Source: Ligula intestinalis (Eukaryota > Platyhelminthes > Cestoda > Diphyllobothriidea > Diphyllobothriidae). From it: 64,000 nt of DNA. Shown piece after piece: positions 1-11,953 of this stretch (positions are counted from its first letter, which is position 1; each line of letters starts with the position of its first letter). Made by a program: the position numbers and the translations under genes. The notes beneath the pieces were generated by a model. That model did not search any database and had not been told where the DNA came from. It saw only the letters and a list, made by a program, of their open reading frames with translations. Where the stretch lies: positions 29,786,922-29,850,921 of the forward strand of contig JAYGXS010000005.1 in the NCBI GenBank assembly GCA_036362985.1. The letters run 5' to 3'.

Positions 1-2287
1 TTCGTACGCAGTGCATTCTCTGCTTGGTCGCACACATTCACTTGCTACAGGAAATTTTGCTGCGGTCAAATAAATTCCGTGGGGGTGGAAAGAGGATAGA
101 CTGAACATGCATTAACAGTGTGCAAGAAAATCAGGTCGATCCCCTTCGGCCTGGCCTAATGACAGTGGAGTCTTTTGTGTCATGCGCGAAGCCTTCCATC
201 CAGCCCTTGCCATGTACAATAGAATAGCAACGTTTTGAGTTGCCATTTATAGCACGCGCCCCAGCGTAAAAGAACTTATATACAGAAACCGGGGTTAGAA
301 ATAGCACCCTAATATATGTGCATTTTATGTAAACCTTTTGATTATTGCGTAATTTATTAATTTCTCCTCCAGTGTCGGTGAACGAATTCATTCTGTTTAC
401 CGTAAATATTTGATGCCACTCTTCCTTCCAGGCCAAAACTCACGAGAATAAGCAATATCATCGTCTGTACTTCCTCCGGTCATGTTTTTCCGATGCACTG
501 TCCACAAACCGGCTTTATCACAACCTTCAAACTATTAAGTGCCAAACCTTTTTTTCCGGGCAACGAACCAAATCAGCTTTTGGACCAACAGGTAATCTGC
601 GCTTCTGTTAACAGTTTTGGTTAGCCAACTTGTCGATCTCTTATCATGTCAATCCTTTCAACCGCTGGCGAAATCACACATATGGACAACTTGCAAATTG
701 CGAACATCTTCGATCAATTGCCATCTCTTATGGGTAGTTCGTGATTAGATCTGCAAACTAAGGAAAAAGTATAATTCCAGTTACACAAAATCATTTTTCC
801 TGAAAATTTATAGTGGGCATCTAATTTCAACAACTAGCAGATAAAAGTAGAGCCTTTTGCTTAGACATTTATTATTAAGCAAAGGTTAATTCTTCATAAT
901 GAAATCAGTTTAGGAATTAACGCTGTCCAAAAATACTTACTATATTGGTTTCAAAAGGCCTTGTTTAGTGGATTCTTTGAGGGCTGTAGAACCTCACTAG
1001 TTATGCCTGCTATACTAAGTTCACTGTAACAATTGATATAATATATTACTTTTGATGCAGTCGCTTGGAGTTGTGTTTGTCGAAAGCTACAGACAATTTT
1101 GTTTTACCATTTGCTGCCGCTGCGTACCTTTTTCTTCCAAGACAATAGCATCGCCGTTTTTTGGTTAGGTTGGTATTCACTATAAAACGGAGCTTTAATA
1201 CCCTTGGCCTAGATTAGTTAGTTTTCTTGAATCTCTTCACTTTTATATACCGAATTATATATCAATTTCCATGCTAACATAATTATCTTTTCACTTATCT
1301 GTTGTTCATTTTTGTACCGGATAAGAGCCATTTATTATAACCCCTTTGGCTGCCAATTTATTGATGGTGATGAAGGTGATTTGCTGACTATCTATGCACT
1401 TGTTTGTATATTTTTATCTGTCTGCGTTTTGGCTGCCAACTGATACATGTATCTATCAAATTATCTTTACTCGTTTCCCTGTTTTGCATGCACCGGTTTA
1501 CACACCTACTTATTTGCCAGAAGATTTAACATTCTATGCATCTGTTATTTATTGATTTATTTATCTGTCCACTGCTTCATTAACAACAAATTACATATTT
1601 TAGCTATAGCTCTATTGCCTTAGCTTCCTATTTATTTATTTGCTTATCTAACTTCTTATTGTTAACCTACCAATTAATGCACATGTGCAGGAGAATTAAC
1701 TGATACTTAAGTAACTTATTTATTTAATTTTCTTACTCTCAGTTTATTGTTTAAATCGACACTGAGTTAATATCATTCTTTCCTCGCTTGGTTAATGCAG
1801 ATTGCATTCTCCTTGATTCCCCATTTTACTACGGTTTTCTTGACGAGTTTAGAAAGTCGTCATCTATCACGTACGATCACTATATCTTTTCCGTTCCAAT
1901 AAGCTGCTTTTTCCTTGGAAACCGACCTTGCGTGAAGCCGCAACTGCTGGTTTGATCGAATTTCTTTTGTTGACCGTCTTTTACTCTTTGAACCTTTTAT
2001 AGTGTGCGCAATCATATTTTGTTGATGCTGTTAACGTGGAAAAACAACTGCTAGGTAGGACAAATTAATTTAATTTGTGCCTCAGGGGTTGTGCAGTAAC
2101 ACCGTACACACATTGCTCCCATTATCAGCATAACCGTAAGATATGATGCTCTGGTTATCGTTTGCTGAGACCAGTCTCATACTCTATCCTTAGGGACGAC
2201 CTTAGCACGAAACAGCCAATGGATACATGCATAGAATTCGCACATGTAACGTGCTTAAATTGTCCTATGAGTTTATATCCACGTTAC
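1..2287. other. Non-coding stretch downstream of the last TRP exon found
   Basis: AT-rich sequence with many ATTTATTTAT-type runs at 1540-1730. A minus-strand open stretch at 131-436 has exon-like content at one end, but I found no convincing acceptor and donor, so it is not called. The 3' end of the channel gene may lie here or before the window. Confidence 0.5.
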
Positions 2288-2495
2288 CAATATCTCCAGT
2301 ACGGTCTCTTTGATAATTTCTTGGTCCGGTGTCCGGTGATCCTCGTCATCGTCGAATTCTTTGACGTAGGGGTTGCAGTCGCGTTCCAGGTGGTCGTAGA
2401 ATTGCCGCAGGCGCTTATCATCCATTTCGTCCATTAGTTCAATCATACGGGTAGCTTGTTCCATTTTCGCATTAGCCAGCGCATCATCAGCAACT
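2288..2495 (-). CDS. TRP channel exon: post-S6 tail
   Basis: This 208-bp minus-strand exon has acceptor CCTTGCCCCAG and donor ATATTG|GTAACG. The joined frame reads AFQ-K-VADDALANAKMEQATRMI, then a helical charged stretch (ELMDEMDDKRLRQFYDHLER), and an acidic end with DCNPYVKEFDDDEDH. This cytosolic segment follows S6 where TRP channels place the TRP helix. A canonical TRP box is not obvious, so subfamily placement stays open. The exon ends at a codon boundary, and the last exon or exons with the stop codon were not identified in the 2.3 kb that remain. Confidence 0.75.
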
Positions 2496-3289
2496 CTGGG
2501 GCAAGGAAAAAATCGAAGAATTCCCTGCAGACTGACGGTATTTTTGGGAGGAAAATTCGTAAAATACAGTTTTCTACACCAAGCTTACTATTTTAAATTT
2601 AGTAATTGTTTGATTACAGGCACACTTTACACTGTTCGCATTTGACAACGCAGCATACTCTGCTGTTCGCACACTCTTCCGAATGAAAAAAAAAGGCAAA
2701 TTTTTTAGGCTTCATCCTGGCGATCTTTGCATTTAAATCGCTAAATGTGTGTAGTAGTGTTTTATAAGACTTATGGAACTGGGCTCGATCGAACGCCTGG
2801 TCTCTTCCCGTCACACTTACGTAGATTGAGGCGATAGAATGAAAGCCATGCCCTGAATACAGGAAATTGATACCTAAATAATAGAGGTGCACATAAATCA
2901 CTAACAAAAACCCAAGAAAGCCTGGCAAAAAATGCATTCCCTGCTTTCAACTAAGAAACAAGGAACTAGCATTGAGAAACCTGGTGCGTAATTTCTACCA
3001 ACGTCGATCCTCATTTACTTTCTGTAATCGATTGAGAATTCTGTCAACAATTATATGGAGTAAAAATTCTGCCAATTCTCGCAGCTGGCAATTCAGAACA
3101 AAGCTGTGTCACCAGAGAGTCGGGCGAGGATTCAGTTTATACCTCCATAGTAATCAGAGTGAGTTAGAGTGTAGTGTAGTCTGTGAGAGAGGAGGGAGTG
3201 CATACATGTGCTGGAGCATAAGGCGCCTGCTATTAAGTAATTTTAAATTCGCCTTTACCAATTGACCCAGAAACCTTTTACGAACCATT

Positions 3290-4030
3290 ACCTTAAGAGT
3301 TAGAGGGCTGGACTCGTGAATAAATACTTGTGGGTTCCAGCCGCGGGTGGATTAAGCAAATCTTTTAACCCCCTTAACAATTCTAAACAAATTGCTGTGG
3401 GTTTGAGCCTCGGATGGCGCATCACTTGGGTTTGGGTTTGCCTGGCTAATGACGGCTAATGAACCGGAAATGACCTTGGTGGGAGTCGGACCCATGCAGC
3501 AGGAAAGGCTTTTGCGCAGCCAACGCTCTTTCACTTCCGTGAATGTTTCACAATTGGGTCAACTGAATTAAACAAATCTATCAACCCCTCCTAATTATTA
3601 AGTGAGCCTAGTAGTAATTCTAGTGAACTGTAGATGATTGCTCAGGAAATGCTGCCTGGGCAGCCAGCTTGCCGTTCTGTAATGATGGATTCCATACAAA
3701 CAGGAAGGTTGGCGGGTCAAATCGATCCAAGTGTGATCAAACTCACGGCGCAAGGTGAGCACGTAGCTCAACGGTAGTGCATTGGCTGCGCAGAACTCTA
3801 CTCTGCTGTGTGGTTTTGACTCTTAACGAGGCCACGAATTGTTCACAATTGAGTCAACTGAATTACGCAAATATTCCAACCCCCACACATTTCTAAACAA
3901 ATGTTAGTGGGTTCGAGCCCCGGCTTGTGCATCACTTGGGGTTGGAGATGACCGGCTGATGACGGCTAATGAGCCAGAAATGGCCATTTCCAGTCTCCTT
4001 TGCATTTATTCGCAATTTTCGTCTGCCTAA
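3290..4030. repeat. Composite of tRNA-derived SINE copies
   Basis: Several SINE units lie head to tail in both orientations. A plus-strand head at about 3763-3830 has an A-box-like TAGCTCAACGGTAG and a B-box-like stretch. A minus-strand head at 3475-3535 reads GGGTCCGACTCCC on its own strand. A short unit, TTCACAATTGGGTCAACTGA, occurs at about 3549 and again at about 3849 in slightly changed form. Plus-strand tails with TGACGGCTAATGA occur at 3437-3480 and 3950-4000. The block resembles the one at 48790-49245 over at least 350 bp. Confidence 0.75.
3956..3995 (+). ncRNA. Hammerhead-like core in the SINE tail
   Basis: CTGATGA (3956-3962) is followed by a hairpin C-GGCT-AATG-AGCC-A and then GAAA (3977-3980), with GTC at 3993-3995. 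This is the order of the conserved hammerhead strands: CUGANGA, stem II, GAAA, stem III, GUH. Stem II pairs four of four positions. Stem III and stem I pair poorly. It is a motif match; no activity is implied by the sequence. Confidence 0.4.
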
Positions 4031-4455
4031 AGTACTTGCCACTGTACGGTTGCTGGCAAGATCCAAGCGTGAGCGCAGTGAGTTCCGTTAGCGATCGGGA
4101 AACGTTGGTCAATGAGGGACAAAGTTTATTTGCAGCGAGAAGTGGTGACTAAAATTGCTGACTGAGCAACTAAATGAATCTTTAGCTCTTATTGATCAAC
4201 GAGGTACGATGGAGCAAGGGTCAAGTTAAATCTGCCGACAGTGCGTTTTACAGAACATAACAGGCTGACGCTGGACTAAAGGTCCTCTTCGAAAACTACC
4301 ACGAGAGGTGCCTTAAGCATTTACTTCTCTCAGCATGACCTCTGATAATTCCGTATAAAAGGAGATGGGGAGGGAAAGAGCCTTAGTTGAATCGCTTGGC
4401 TTAAGGTATTTTATAAAGGCGCAAATGAGATGCTAAAAAGACCGTGTGAACTGAC

Positions 4456-4571
4456 TTTTGAAAGGCATCTGTGAGCATTGCGATCAGAAGATTCAGTAGA
4501 ATTATCGTCGAAGTTGCAATCCAGAAAGCAAGGACAATTTCCGACATTACCGGATCTATTAGTAACATGTT
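4456..4571 (-). CDS. TRP channel exon: S6 helix
   Basis: Acceptor TTTTGACTTTCAG opens a minus-strand exon encoding NMLLIDPVMSEIVLAFWIA, then TSTIILLNLLIAMLTDAFQ. LLNLLIAMLxxxFQ is the S6 signature shared by TRP channels and lines the inner pore. The likely donor is CAAAA|GTCAGT, not a perfect consensus. It is supported because its phase (two bases carried) fits the single-base start of the exon at 2288-2495. The open frame runs on past it for about 18 codons with no resemblance to TRP sequence. Confidence 0.85.
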
Positions 4572-6579
4572 CTGAAAGTCAAAAGATGACAATTTTACGG
4601 AATGGAAATTAGTAACTGTTAGTCCAATGTTAATTTAGTCAGACAGATAAGGTAATTTCAAACTAATAGACATTGCTGCAATTCTTAAATCTGCAATTTC
4701 TTTTTTTTTCGGAAAGAGCACATATTTTCGTCTGGCGTTTAATGATCAAGTCTTCAGGACCAGTTCCTCCGACTATGCCGTAAAAAAATACCTCCAAATC
4801 CCCAGTTATGGATATAGGAGATGCCATAAGCGATAACCACGTTTAATTAATAAAAGCCGCCCTTCCGTCAAGTAAAAATCTGAGGAATACCTAGGTCACC
4901 GCAAAACTAAAGCAAAGAAAATGTTTATTTTTATGCATTCTAATAAAATGATCATTGTTTTTATCAATTGCAAATTTCGCAAAAAGATGACATTCAAGCG
5001 TATTTGAAATGTATCAGATCTGTGCTGCCTGATAAGAGATATTACAGCTTACTTAAGAAATCCTTCTAAATTGAAACTGCCTTTTAGTGGTTAGGCCAAC
5101 ATTTCATGAGTTCGGTCACTGATTGCATGCTAAAACCACAGGCATCCGATAAGTCACCATATTTCATTCGAAACAGTTTCATGGAGGAGACGCGTGCGCA
5201 AACCCCACCAAAAGACCATTCCTTATCTCTGCTCTATTTAACTTACTTAGTTGCATAAACAGGTTAAGCCAATTGACACAATGTTTGACTTCAATGATTT
5301 CTTATAAGCAGTCGGTATTTCGAAACTGTGCTCAATATTTCTTTGATGGGGATCATTTCGCGTAAATTCTTTCGCTATTACTTCATAGATTTGGTTACTT
5401 GCTTTTGAAGTTGTCTTGTAGCTAAAATCTCACGACGATAGGCTGTTAGCTGTTATTGGCTCCTCGTGTTTGCTTCCAATCGTGAATTTTAAGACAAAAC
5501 AGAAATATGAATCGCACTTTTGCCACCGGTAAGCAAAAAACAATGCGACTCTGATGTGTATTTTAGTATTTCCGAGTGCAGTGAAAATGACTGAAATCGG
5601 AGGCTTCTGGCCACCTGGTGTGGCTATCAAATCTGCAATTTTCCAGCCTGCTAAGCGCGCGGCTGTCTGAAGACTATGTCGCCGTTCTTCGCAGCCCCCC
5701 CGCCTTCTATGAAATTTTTTTAATAATCTTATACCCACAGTTGCCTTATGGCACTTCTGCGACCCCTTTGCCAACCGCATGGCCTAACATCTTCACCACA
5801 GCCTCTGCTAAACACAGTTTAGTGGCTGGTTCGCATTCTAACATGCGCAGATAATTTCTTAGTAGCAGTCAGATTCATTATCCAAGTAGTTTTTTTCCTC
5901 GCAAAGATTTGCCATTTTTTATTTCTGTAATTAACTATGGTGACACGCACGCCGTTTAAACTAAATAAACAGGCTTTGTCAGAATTCAATCTCCCGCACC
6001 ACTGCGCTGCTCTGTTTGGATGGTGAATGAGGCCAGGGATTGGAGAATGAGGTCGAGGGCTCAGCGCACTTTCCCCACCATAAACAATCTGACGTGCCTG
6101 AAGCTATCACCTTACGCTTAAAGCCATGGTTTGGAAAGTTGCCGATTGTCGGTATAACCCTGACAGTGTACTTACTCTTATGTGCGTTTGTGTGCACTGG
6201 CTGTCTGGCAGACTTTGTTCTTTACGATACTCCCACTCAATAACATCCAAACCGGGTATGATGGCAAAGCTAGGGGCGGCTTCTATCACGTCAGCTAATT
6301 GTCCCTTCTCCCGCCTCCAGTGTTCTTAATTTTTTCGTGACACCGAGCCCAGGTGGGGTAGTGGGAGAGAGTTTAGATGCAGCACACGTCTACTTTAAGC
6401 ATAATATAACTCACATGCAAAGTGGAGCACTTGCTTTCAGTCTGCTGAGATGAACCCAGTGAACATCAGCCGAATTGATGTCTGAAATTTTGCAGTATAA
6501 CACTAGGTTTGCCACTCTTGGCGTAACTCAGTTTCTCAAAAAATGCTGCAACTTAAATGTCCAGCAAAAAGCAAGGAGT

Positions 6580-7510
6580 TTAGAAGAAAAAGTGACCAGT
6601 GGAGCAGCAGTTTTATGGTTTTGACGTTTCGGATTCCGTCGCGAATCCTAAATCATAGGTAATTGTAGAAAAGTCTGAGGTATGTGCACATAAGGGTGAT
6701 ACATGCACAGCTTCCATGGTATTTATAGTGCATAGCGGTCATCTGCATGCGTACTGTAATTGCCAGTTTCTGCAGCCACCACTTGAGGTCGTAATTGGTG
6801 CGGTGATAGCTCATTAATTGCCACAATTTTATTGTTCGCGTCGGATGCAGGCTTGATAATCGCAAAAACATTATGCCAGCTGTCGTCCGAGTTGTTGCTG
6901 CGCCCAGCCCTTCTCAGGTGACTGATTCTCTTGCTGAGGAGACTACTCAGTACACCGTATGGAAACGCCAAATCGATGTGCTTCTTAATGGATTGAGGGC
7001 CTGACAACTATGACTCGTACAATTCGCGGCTCACGCGGTTGTCAACCTTTGCGAGGATTTCGGATCGTTCACTTGAAAAAATGGCCACGTTTCGTCGAGT
7101 GAGCTGCAACCTGAGAGTTAGCGTCTTTCTTCCTCACAGCGGCTGCATGCTCGGCTAGTCGCGTCCAGAGTAATCTTCCGGTTTCTGCGACGTAGCTGCT
7201 CTGTCCGCAACTGGACCATATCCGGTAAACGACTCCTGTCATTTCCTGATGTGGAAGTAGGTCTTTCGGTCTCAGGATCCGGCATCTGATGGTTGCTTCT
7301 GGCCTGTGCACAACTCCAACACGAAGTGGGGGTGCGTAGACGACTGATCGATCCCGATACATTCTTCTTCACAGGCCTAAATCGCAGATTCAGACATTTC
7401 TACGATTACCTATGACAAAGGATTCCCGATGAAATCCGAAACGTCAAGACAATAAAAATCTAATTCCAGTGGTAGCTTCTTCTTCTTCCTCCTCTTCTTC
7501 TTCTGAACTG
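6580..7510 (-). mobile_element. Penelope-like element, family A, truncated minus copy
   Basis: A 5'-truncated PLE on the minus strand. Its coding remnant (6723-7375) is bordered by family-A terminal modules: 6580-6665 in one orientation (GACGTTTCGGATTCCGTCGC) and 7405-7475 in the other (GAAATCCGAAACGTC). A CTT-rich run follows at 7476-7505. Inverted copies of the terminal region on both sides are typical of PLE pseudo-LTRs. It lies in the intron between the S6 and pore exons of the TRP gene. Confidence 0.75.
6723..7375 (-). pseudogene. PLE-A GIY-YIG endonuclease remnant
   Basis: Minus-strand remnant of the C-terminal endonuclease of a Penelope-like retroelement. The upper frame (7069-7362) reads LRVGVVHRPEATIRCRILRP, then GVVYRIWSSCGQSSYVAETG and RLAEHAAAVRKKDANSQVAA. 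This matches the GIY-YIG nuclease pattern VYxIxxxCG...YxxxTGR...RLxEH. The Gly before ET is Ala here. A stop follows FFK at about 7070. After a frame change the lower frame (6723-7007) continues with LSGPQSIKKHIDLAFPYGVL and ends in YSTHADDRYAL. The copy at 35054-36629 has the same tail (HTHADDHYEL). Reverse transcriptase is absent, so this copy is dead. Confidence 0.8.
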
Positions 7511-7799
7511 CCTCAGTGAACTCGCATATTCAATTCTATTGGCAAAGCAAGGAGCGTCAGGCTAAATCACAATTTTGGAATCCCGGAGTCAAGTATGATT
7601 GGGCATTTAGCTGTAATTGATCGTTGTGATCCCTTTGTCTTTGATAGTAATTTTCATCAGCATCTACTACTGCTTGCTGTGGGACTGCCTGTGTGGCTCT
7701 CGATCGAATCGCAAGACATAAAGGGACAATAGACTCCATGATGCGATCCGTGAGATTGCCCTACCATGGCATTTAAACAAATACATGGTAGGCTGAAAA

Positions 7800-8045
7800 A
7801 CATTACTAACAACGACAAGGGACATCAGAATGATCATTTCTGGTATATTAGCCGGCAAAAGCCGGCCGTACCGAAGCCCAGGGGTAGCGATCCCTTGGGG
7901 CTCGAACTCATGACCTTGTTGACTAGAAGTTCAGCATGCTAACGACCACGCCACAGGCTAGAGCCCCGAGGGTCACTAGCACCGAGGTTGAGTATGGCTA
8001 GCTGATGATAGGTAATAAGCGAAAAATAGAAATTCCAGTATCTTT
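7800..8045. repeat. tRNA-derived SINE pair
   Basis: A minus-strand SINE runs from a head at about 7890-7975 (on its strand GTGGTCGTTAGCATGCTGA and a B box GAGTTCGAGCCCC) to a tail at 7806-7850 containing CCAGAAATGATCATTC. At 7985-8045 a plus-strand tail of the same family follows (GAGTATGGCTAGCTGATGAT). Two SINE fragments thus lie back to back. Confidence 0.7.
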
Positions 8046-8603
8046 TGTTTTTACCGCTCATATATGTCTGCCTGTAATGTGCTATAATAGGTACTCTACA
8101 CCTTGAATTAAGTATATACAGTGACTCATTCCGCAAAGACGCTCACGCGCGAAGACTCACCGATGCTAACATGTACATATGCAATGATGTCCGCCTCTGA
8201 GAGCGCCGGTCAAAGGTACTGCCAACTTCACCAACGTTGAATCCTTGGCGGTTGCGAGAAAGTGCGTGTGCGTTGGTCTGAACAGTCGCCTTTCAAGGCT
8301 GACTCAGAAAAGAACCACTCGCTGTGACAGATGGAATGACTGCTGCCAACCTCACATTTCAGATTTTGCTTTGTAGATATATGCTCCTTCCACGGCTTAC
8401 TTCCTCCCGGCCTATTCTCCATGGAATAAACCAGTCCTACCACTCTAGCCTCCAATGTCTTCTTTTTTCCCAAGGAACCGTTCCTGATGATTAAAATTTC
8501 TAGGGATACACCATTTTAACTGAATCTCCTTAATGTTTCTATATGTATAGTCCGTAGTGAATACGCAAGAAAGCAGAAAAGCAGAAAGGTATTAAGTTCT
8601 TAC

Positions 8604-8707
8604 CGTGAAATCCCCGGGTCCGTTGGATGTGCTGAGAAACAGGTCGAACATCAGATCGTTTAGGGTCTGGAAGAACTCCACTTGGACCGGATAGGAGGTA
8701 TTAAAGC
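8604..8707 (-). CDS. TRP channel exon: pore loop
   Basis: This 104-bp minus-strand exon has acceptor CAAATTGCAG and donor TTCACG|GTAAG. It encodes SFNTSYPVQVEFFQTLNDLM, then FDLFLSTSNGPGDFT. It is bracketed by S5 and S6 exons in phase, which puts it at the re-entrant pore helix and selectivity loop. The stretch STSNGPGDF would be the outer pore. Family pores usually carry acidic residues here; the Asp of PGDF is the visible candidate. The assignment rests on position and phase more than on a diagnostic motif. Confidence 0.8.
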
Positions 8708-10589
8708 CTGCAATTTGTCTCGAACCTCCAAAAAGCGTCCAGAACAGAACAGCTACAAATTGAGGGAAGTGTCACCTATGGTACTGTACCAACGACGGAG
8801 AAAGCAAACTGGACAGCCAAATGATGATGAAAGGGTTGAATCAAAAATTATCAAAAGTCGCTGGTACAAGCAATGTACCTCCCGTGGCCGGCTGCACGCG
8901 GAAGCCCCACACCACTCGAAGCCTCGCTGTCGTAAACCACGCCACACGGAGCCACAGAGCGTATGCAAACGGACGCCGTGCGACTGACGTCGAGACCCCA
9001 AACCACCGACCGTGTGAACATCCCCCCTTCCCTGCGCGTTGCACCCAACGTATTCAACCCGCTGGCACCAGGATGCATGAGACAAAAGGAAACTGAAATG
9101 ACTAATCATAGCCCCTCCCCTTCCTCGTGAACCATATAAAAATCGCACATAACTGACTGTTTTATTTTCCATATCATAGCACAGGCGTGAAAATGAATGA
9201 CCGAAATCGATTTTTTGCCAATTTGACTTTTAAATCAACTTCACGCACTACTTTAAACACTACAGAGGTAAGGTTTTCCATGTCCATACTTTAAAATGTC
9301 ACATCTCAGTGGTTTAACTTCTTTCCTTCTCACCACTTCAGTGCCTTATTCCCTTCCCATTTTTCTCGGGTTCTCCCCTCTGAATTTACTCTTCGTTGTA
9401 TTTTTTATTCTACTTTCATTTCTTATTCTTCTCTCTCACTTCCTCTTCCTCATCGGTTTAGCCCTTTTTCTTCTGAGATGACGAGTTGCTTACTGTTGAC
9501 AAGTTTGTAGTCTAATCATTTGTCTGTGTTTTTTTTTCGCAGTAAAACTCTTCACCGGTTATTTTCCTCATCTTTCCCGAGTAGTTTTCTCCATGAATCC
9601 GAGAAAGGAACACTGGGAATTTAGGAAACCTTATTGAAATTTCAAATCGATTCCGCTGAGTGACACAGCTTATTACTTCCAATCTTTTGGAATTTTTTTT
9701 GTTCTGTCGTGTGCTCCCTAAGAATCAAGATTTATCATACTATCAGTCATTCAAGCGATGGCAGTCACATAGGCGTACCCAGTTTTAAATGCTCCCATTT
9801 CATTGGCTACTAACCATCACCAGAATTCGATTCTGACTCCTGAGATGTCGAGGGCCCACGTCAATTAAAAACTTTTCGCAAGATTTCGGTTCATGCGCAT
9901 TAGTGAACCATTTACACGTTTCATTACAAAATTATGAACTGATATTGTAATAATGGCCCTCTCTACGCATCTATCTTCTTTTCCTTAGCAGTTCTTCCCC
10001 TTCACTCTTTTTGAAAATGGTGGTCCGTTTAACGCTGCCTATAGTTTTAGCATAGGCTTTTTCACTGTCTGCTTCATTGTTCACAATTTATTTCAAAAGA
10101 ACGATAACTATTGCCCTGAAAAGATAATTTCTGCTTACATTATTACAAATTTGCATATTTTATCTGTCTGCCCATTCATAATTTTACTCCGATAGTAAAT
10201 ATTTTGAACAGTGCTTTTCTGGCGCTAACATATATAAATTCTAAAAGAACACAACGCTGTTATCCCACAGTGGCTAATAAACTGCAGCCCAAATACTCAC
10301 AGCACATTTTGGTCTACACGTGCATACTCTTGAGTATACTGATCTACTCCAAGTTTAAAATTGCCCTATGAGAAAATTAGCAAGCTACGAGACTGCTTGG
10401 AAAGCCACGGATGGGTCGAATCACTGGCAGTTGTGCCATATAGCAGCAGAAGATGGGCGAACCACGTGTGTGATGGGTTTTCAGATACTAAGTGTATTAT
10501 CAGTACATTAACTGATTACGCAAGCTCAACAAAGTCAAAGTTCTGTTCATAGTCTCAGTCTTCTTAACCTAGAGAATAAAAAAATTGTG

Positions 10590-10885
10590 CTTGAAAGGCA
10601 GGTCAGAGCGTTAGTTCGATCACTGACGGTAGCGGATGTGATAGTCCGCATCGTCACCCTCGTGAAGTTTGCGGTAAGATGGCAAGCAACGGACTTGAAG
10701 TGCTGCTACGGCCATTCAAATTTCACCATGATTTTCCACAGCCAATGGCGACTGACAGTATCAAATGTCTTCGTCAGATCGCTGAGCTGGGTGTGAAGTT
10801 TGCTCATTATCTTCTGGCCCTTTTCCGCTCAATTGGCGTGCTGCAAAGATGGCACCGATTGTTCTGCGATTTTCCTAGATTCCTA
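10590..10885 (-). pseudogene. RTE-like LINE reverse-transcriptase scrap
   Basis: On the minus strand one frame reads DLTKTFDTVSRHWLWKIMVK, then FEWP, a stop, QHFKSVACHLTANFTRVT. This matches the reverse-transcriptase block of RTE/SR2-type non-LTR retrotransposons, whose usual form is DLTKAFDTVNRxGLWKIMxKFG. The catalytic Asp of the first motif is kept, but a stop codon and likely frameshifts follow at once. No second catalytic block was found nearby. It is a short, dead fragment inside a TRP intron. Confidence 0.65.
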
Positions 10886-10944
10886 GATTGATCCAGATGC
10901 CTACTGAGACGATTGGGGAGGAAGCGGGAGAATGTTTGTTCCAG

Positions 10945-11045
10945 GAGGCAGTTCAGAAGGAGAAGATGCGATCACCGACACAAAAATTTTATTGGTCTGA
11001 CGTTTCCGATTCTGTCTTAACTTCATAATCAGAGTCGCCGCTAAG
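10945..11045 (-). repeat. Solo PLE-A terminus
   Basis: The module starts GAGAAGATGCGATCACCG and carries TCTGACGTTTCCGATTCTGT, matching the ends of the PLE-A copy at 34.9-36.8 kb. On its minus strand it reads CTCTGATTATGA...GAATCGGAAACGTC. No coding sequence is attached. Confidence 0.65.
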
Positions 11046-11804
11046 CATGCGGCCACGCCTAACTGGAATCCAAATTGAGCGGGAGTGCTGTTACTGCCAT
11101 ATTGAGGAGGGACTATTGTGGCCTGACGCTCAGTTTGTCAGTTAGCCAACTCACATAAACACATACTGGGCTGACTGCAAGGTCCGAGTTATACCATCAG
11201 TTGGCTAACTCACAAGGCAAGGTTTCTAGCGTGTAGAACCGGCGCCAAGTCCGCAAACCACCACGTGATTTCACCCTTCTATTTACCCCTGGAACAGCTA
11301 ATCACAGGCGCCGTGGACTGCTATTGGCCCAGCAGTTAATAAAATGGCCAGTGGCTCACTCTCGCTTGACGTTTATATATTTATGTTCACATCACGCTAG
11401 CAGACAGACGCGAGCGCAGGGCCCATGCCTGTCGTGCGTCGGGGCTTCAGACCACCACTGTGTTTCTGTATAGTATAAGCAACTCATATTCTCTTCCTAC
11501 ACGGAACTGAGCGTAATAATTTTAGTGCTGTGAACACACCCAGGGCTCCCTACAGGCGCATTATTATAGCTTCAAAAAGGTCAGGCTATTTAAAGTGCGC
11601 CGAGCCGCTGCTCTCACTTACTCCACTATCCGCAGCCTCAGGCAACCGTCCGAGCCGGCGATTTGTCTGCTGTGAGATGGACGCAATGAGCTCTTCAAGT
11701 GACCTACACAGACAAACATAAACACGGACGCACGCGCACTAAAAATTTGGGTACCAATCACCAGTCGAAGTGGACCTCAGGGGTATGGCCGCTTAGCAGA
11801 ACCT

Positions 11805-11953
11805 AAAAATTCCTTTGAGTGCCCTATTTGTACATATGTGCAGTGGTAGCAAAAAATTTGTTGCTAAGACAACTGGCCTCGCCAACAGTCTTAGCAACAA
11901 TTTTTTTGCTACCACTGCACATATGTACAAATAGGGCACTCAAAGGAATTTTT
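11805..11953. repeat. Long near-perfect hairpin
   Basis: Left arm 11805-11870 and right arm 11888-11953 are reverse complements over 66 bp with one mismatch (65 of 66), around a 17-base spacer. Arms begin AAAAATTCCTTTGAGTGCCC. The near-identity means the structure is recent or maintained. It lies about 270 bp downstream of the S5 exon donor and would fold in the TRP pre-mRNA. A fold-back MITE is the simplest reading; a hairpin RNA precursor is the alternative. Confidence 0.9.

Noticed and set aside
131..436. Possible last TRP exon on the minus strand (WKEEWHQIFTVNRMNSF)
   Set aside because: I found no convincing acceptor or donor and no similarity to channel tails.
4401..4592. A separate small membrane protein starting at the internal Met
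   Set aside because: The sequence is the S6 exon of the TRP gene; splice signals and phase tie it to its neighbours.
5430..6330. Several overlapping open frames of 60-116 codons
   Set aside because: They occur on both strands with no motif, exon-like boundaries or repeat match.
8753..9172. A 139-codon minus-strand open frame with several overlapping frames on both strands
   Set aside because: The block is GC-rich, so stops are rare in all frames. No motif is seen and it lies in an intron whose flanking exons join in phase.
9296..9481. Hydrophobic open frame like a membrane protein
   Set aside because: The tract is pyrimidine-rich, which makes Leu, Phe and Ser codons by composition alone.
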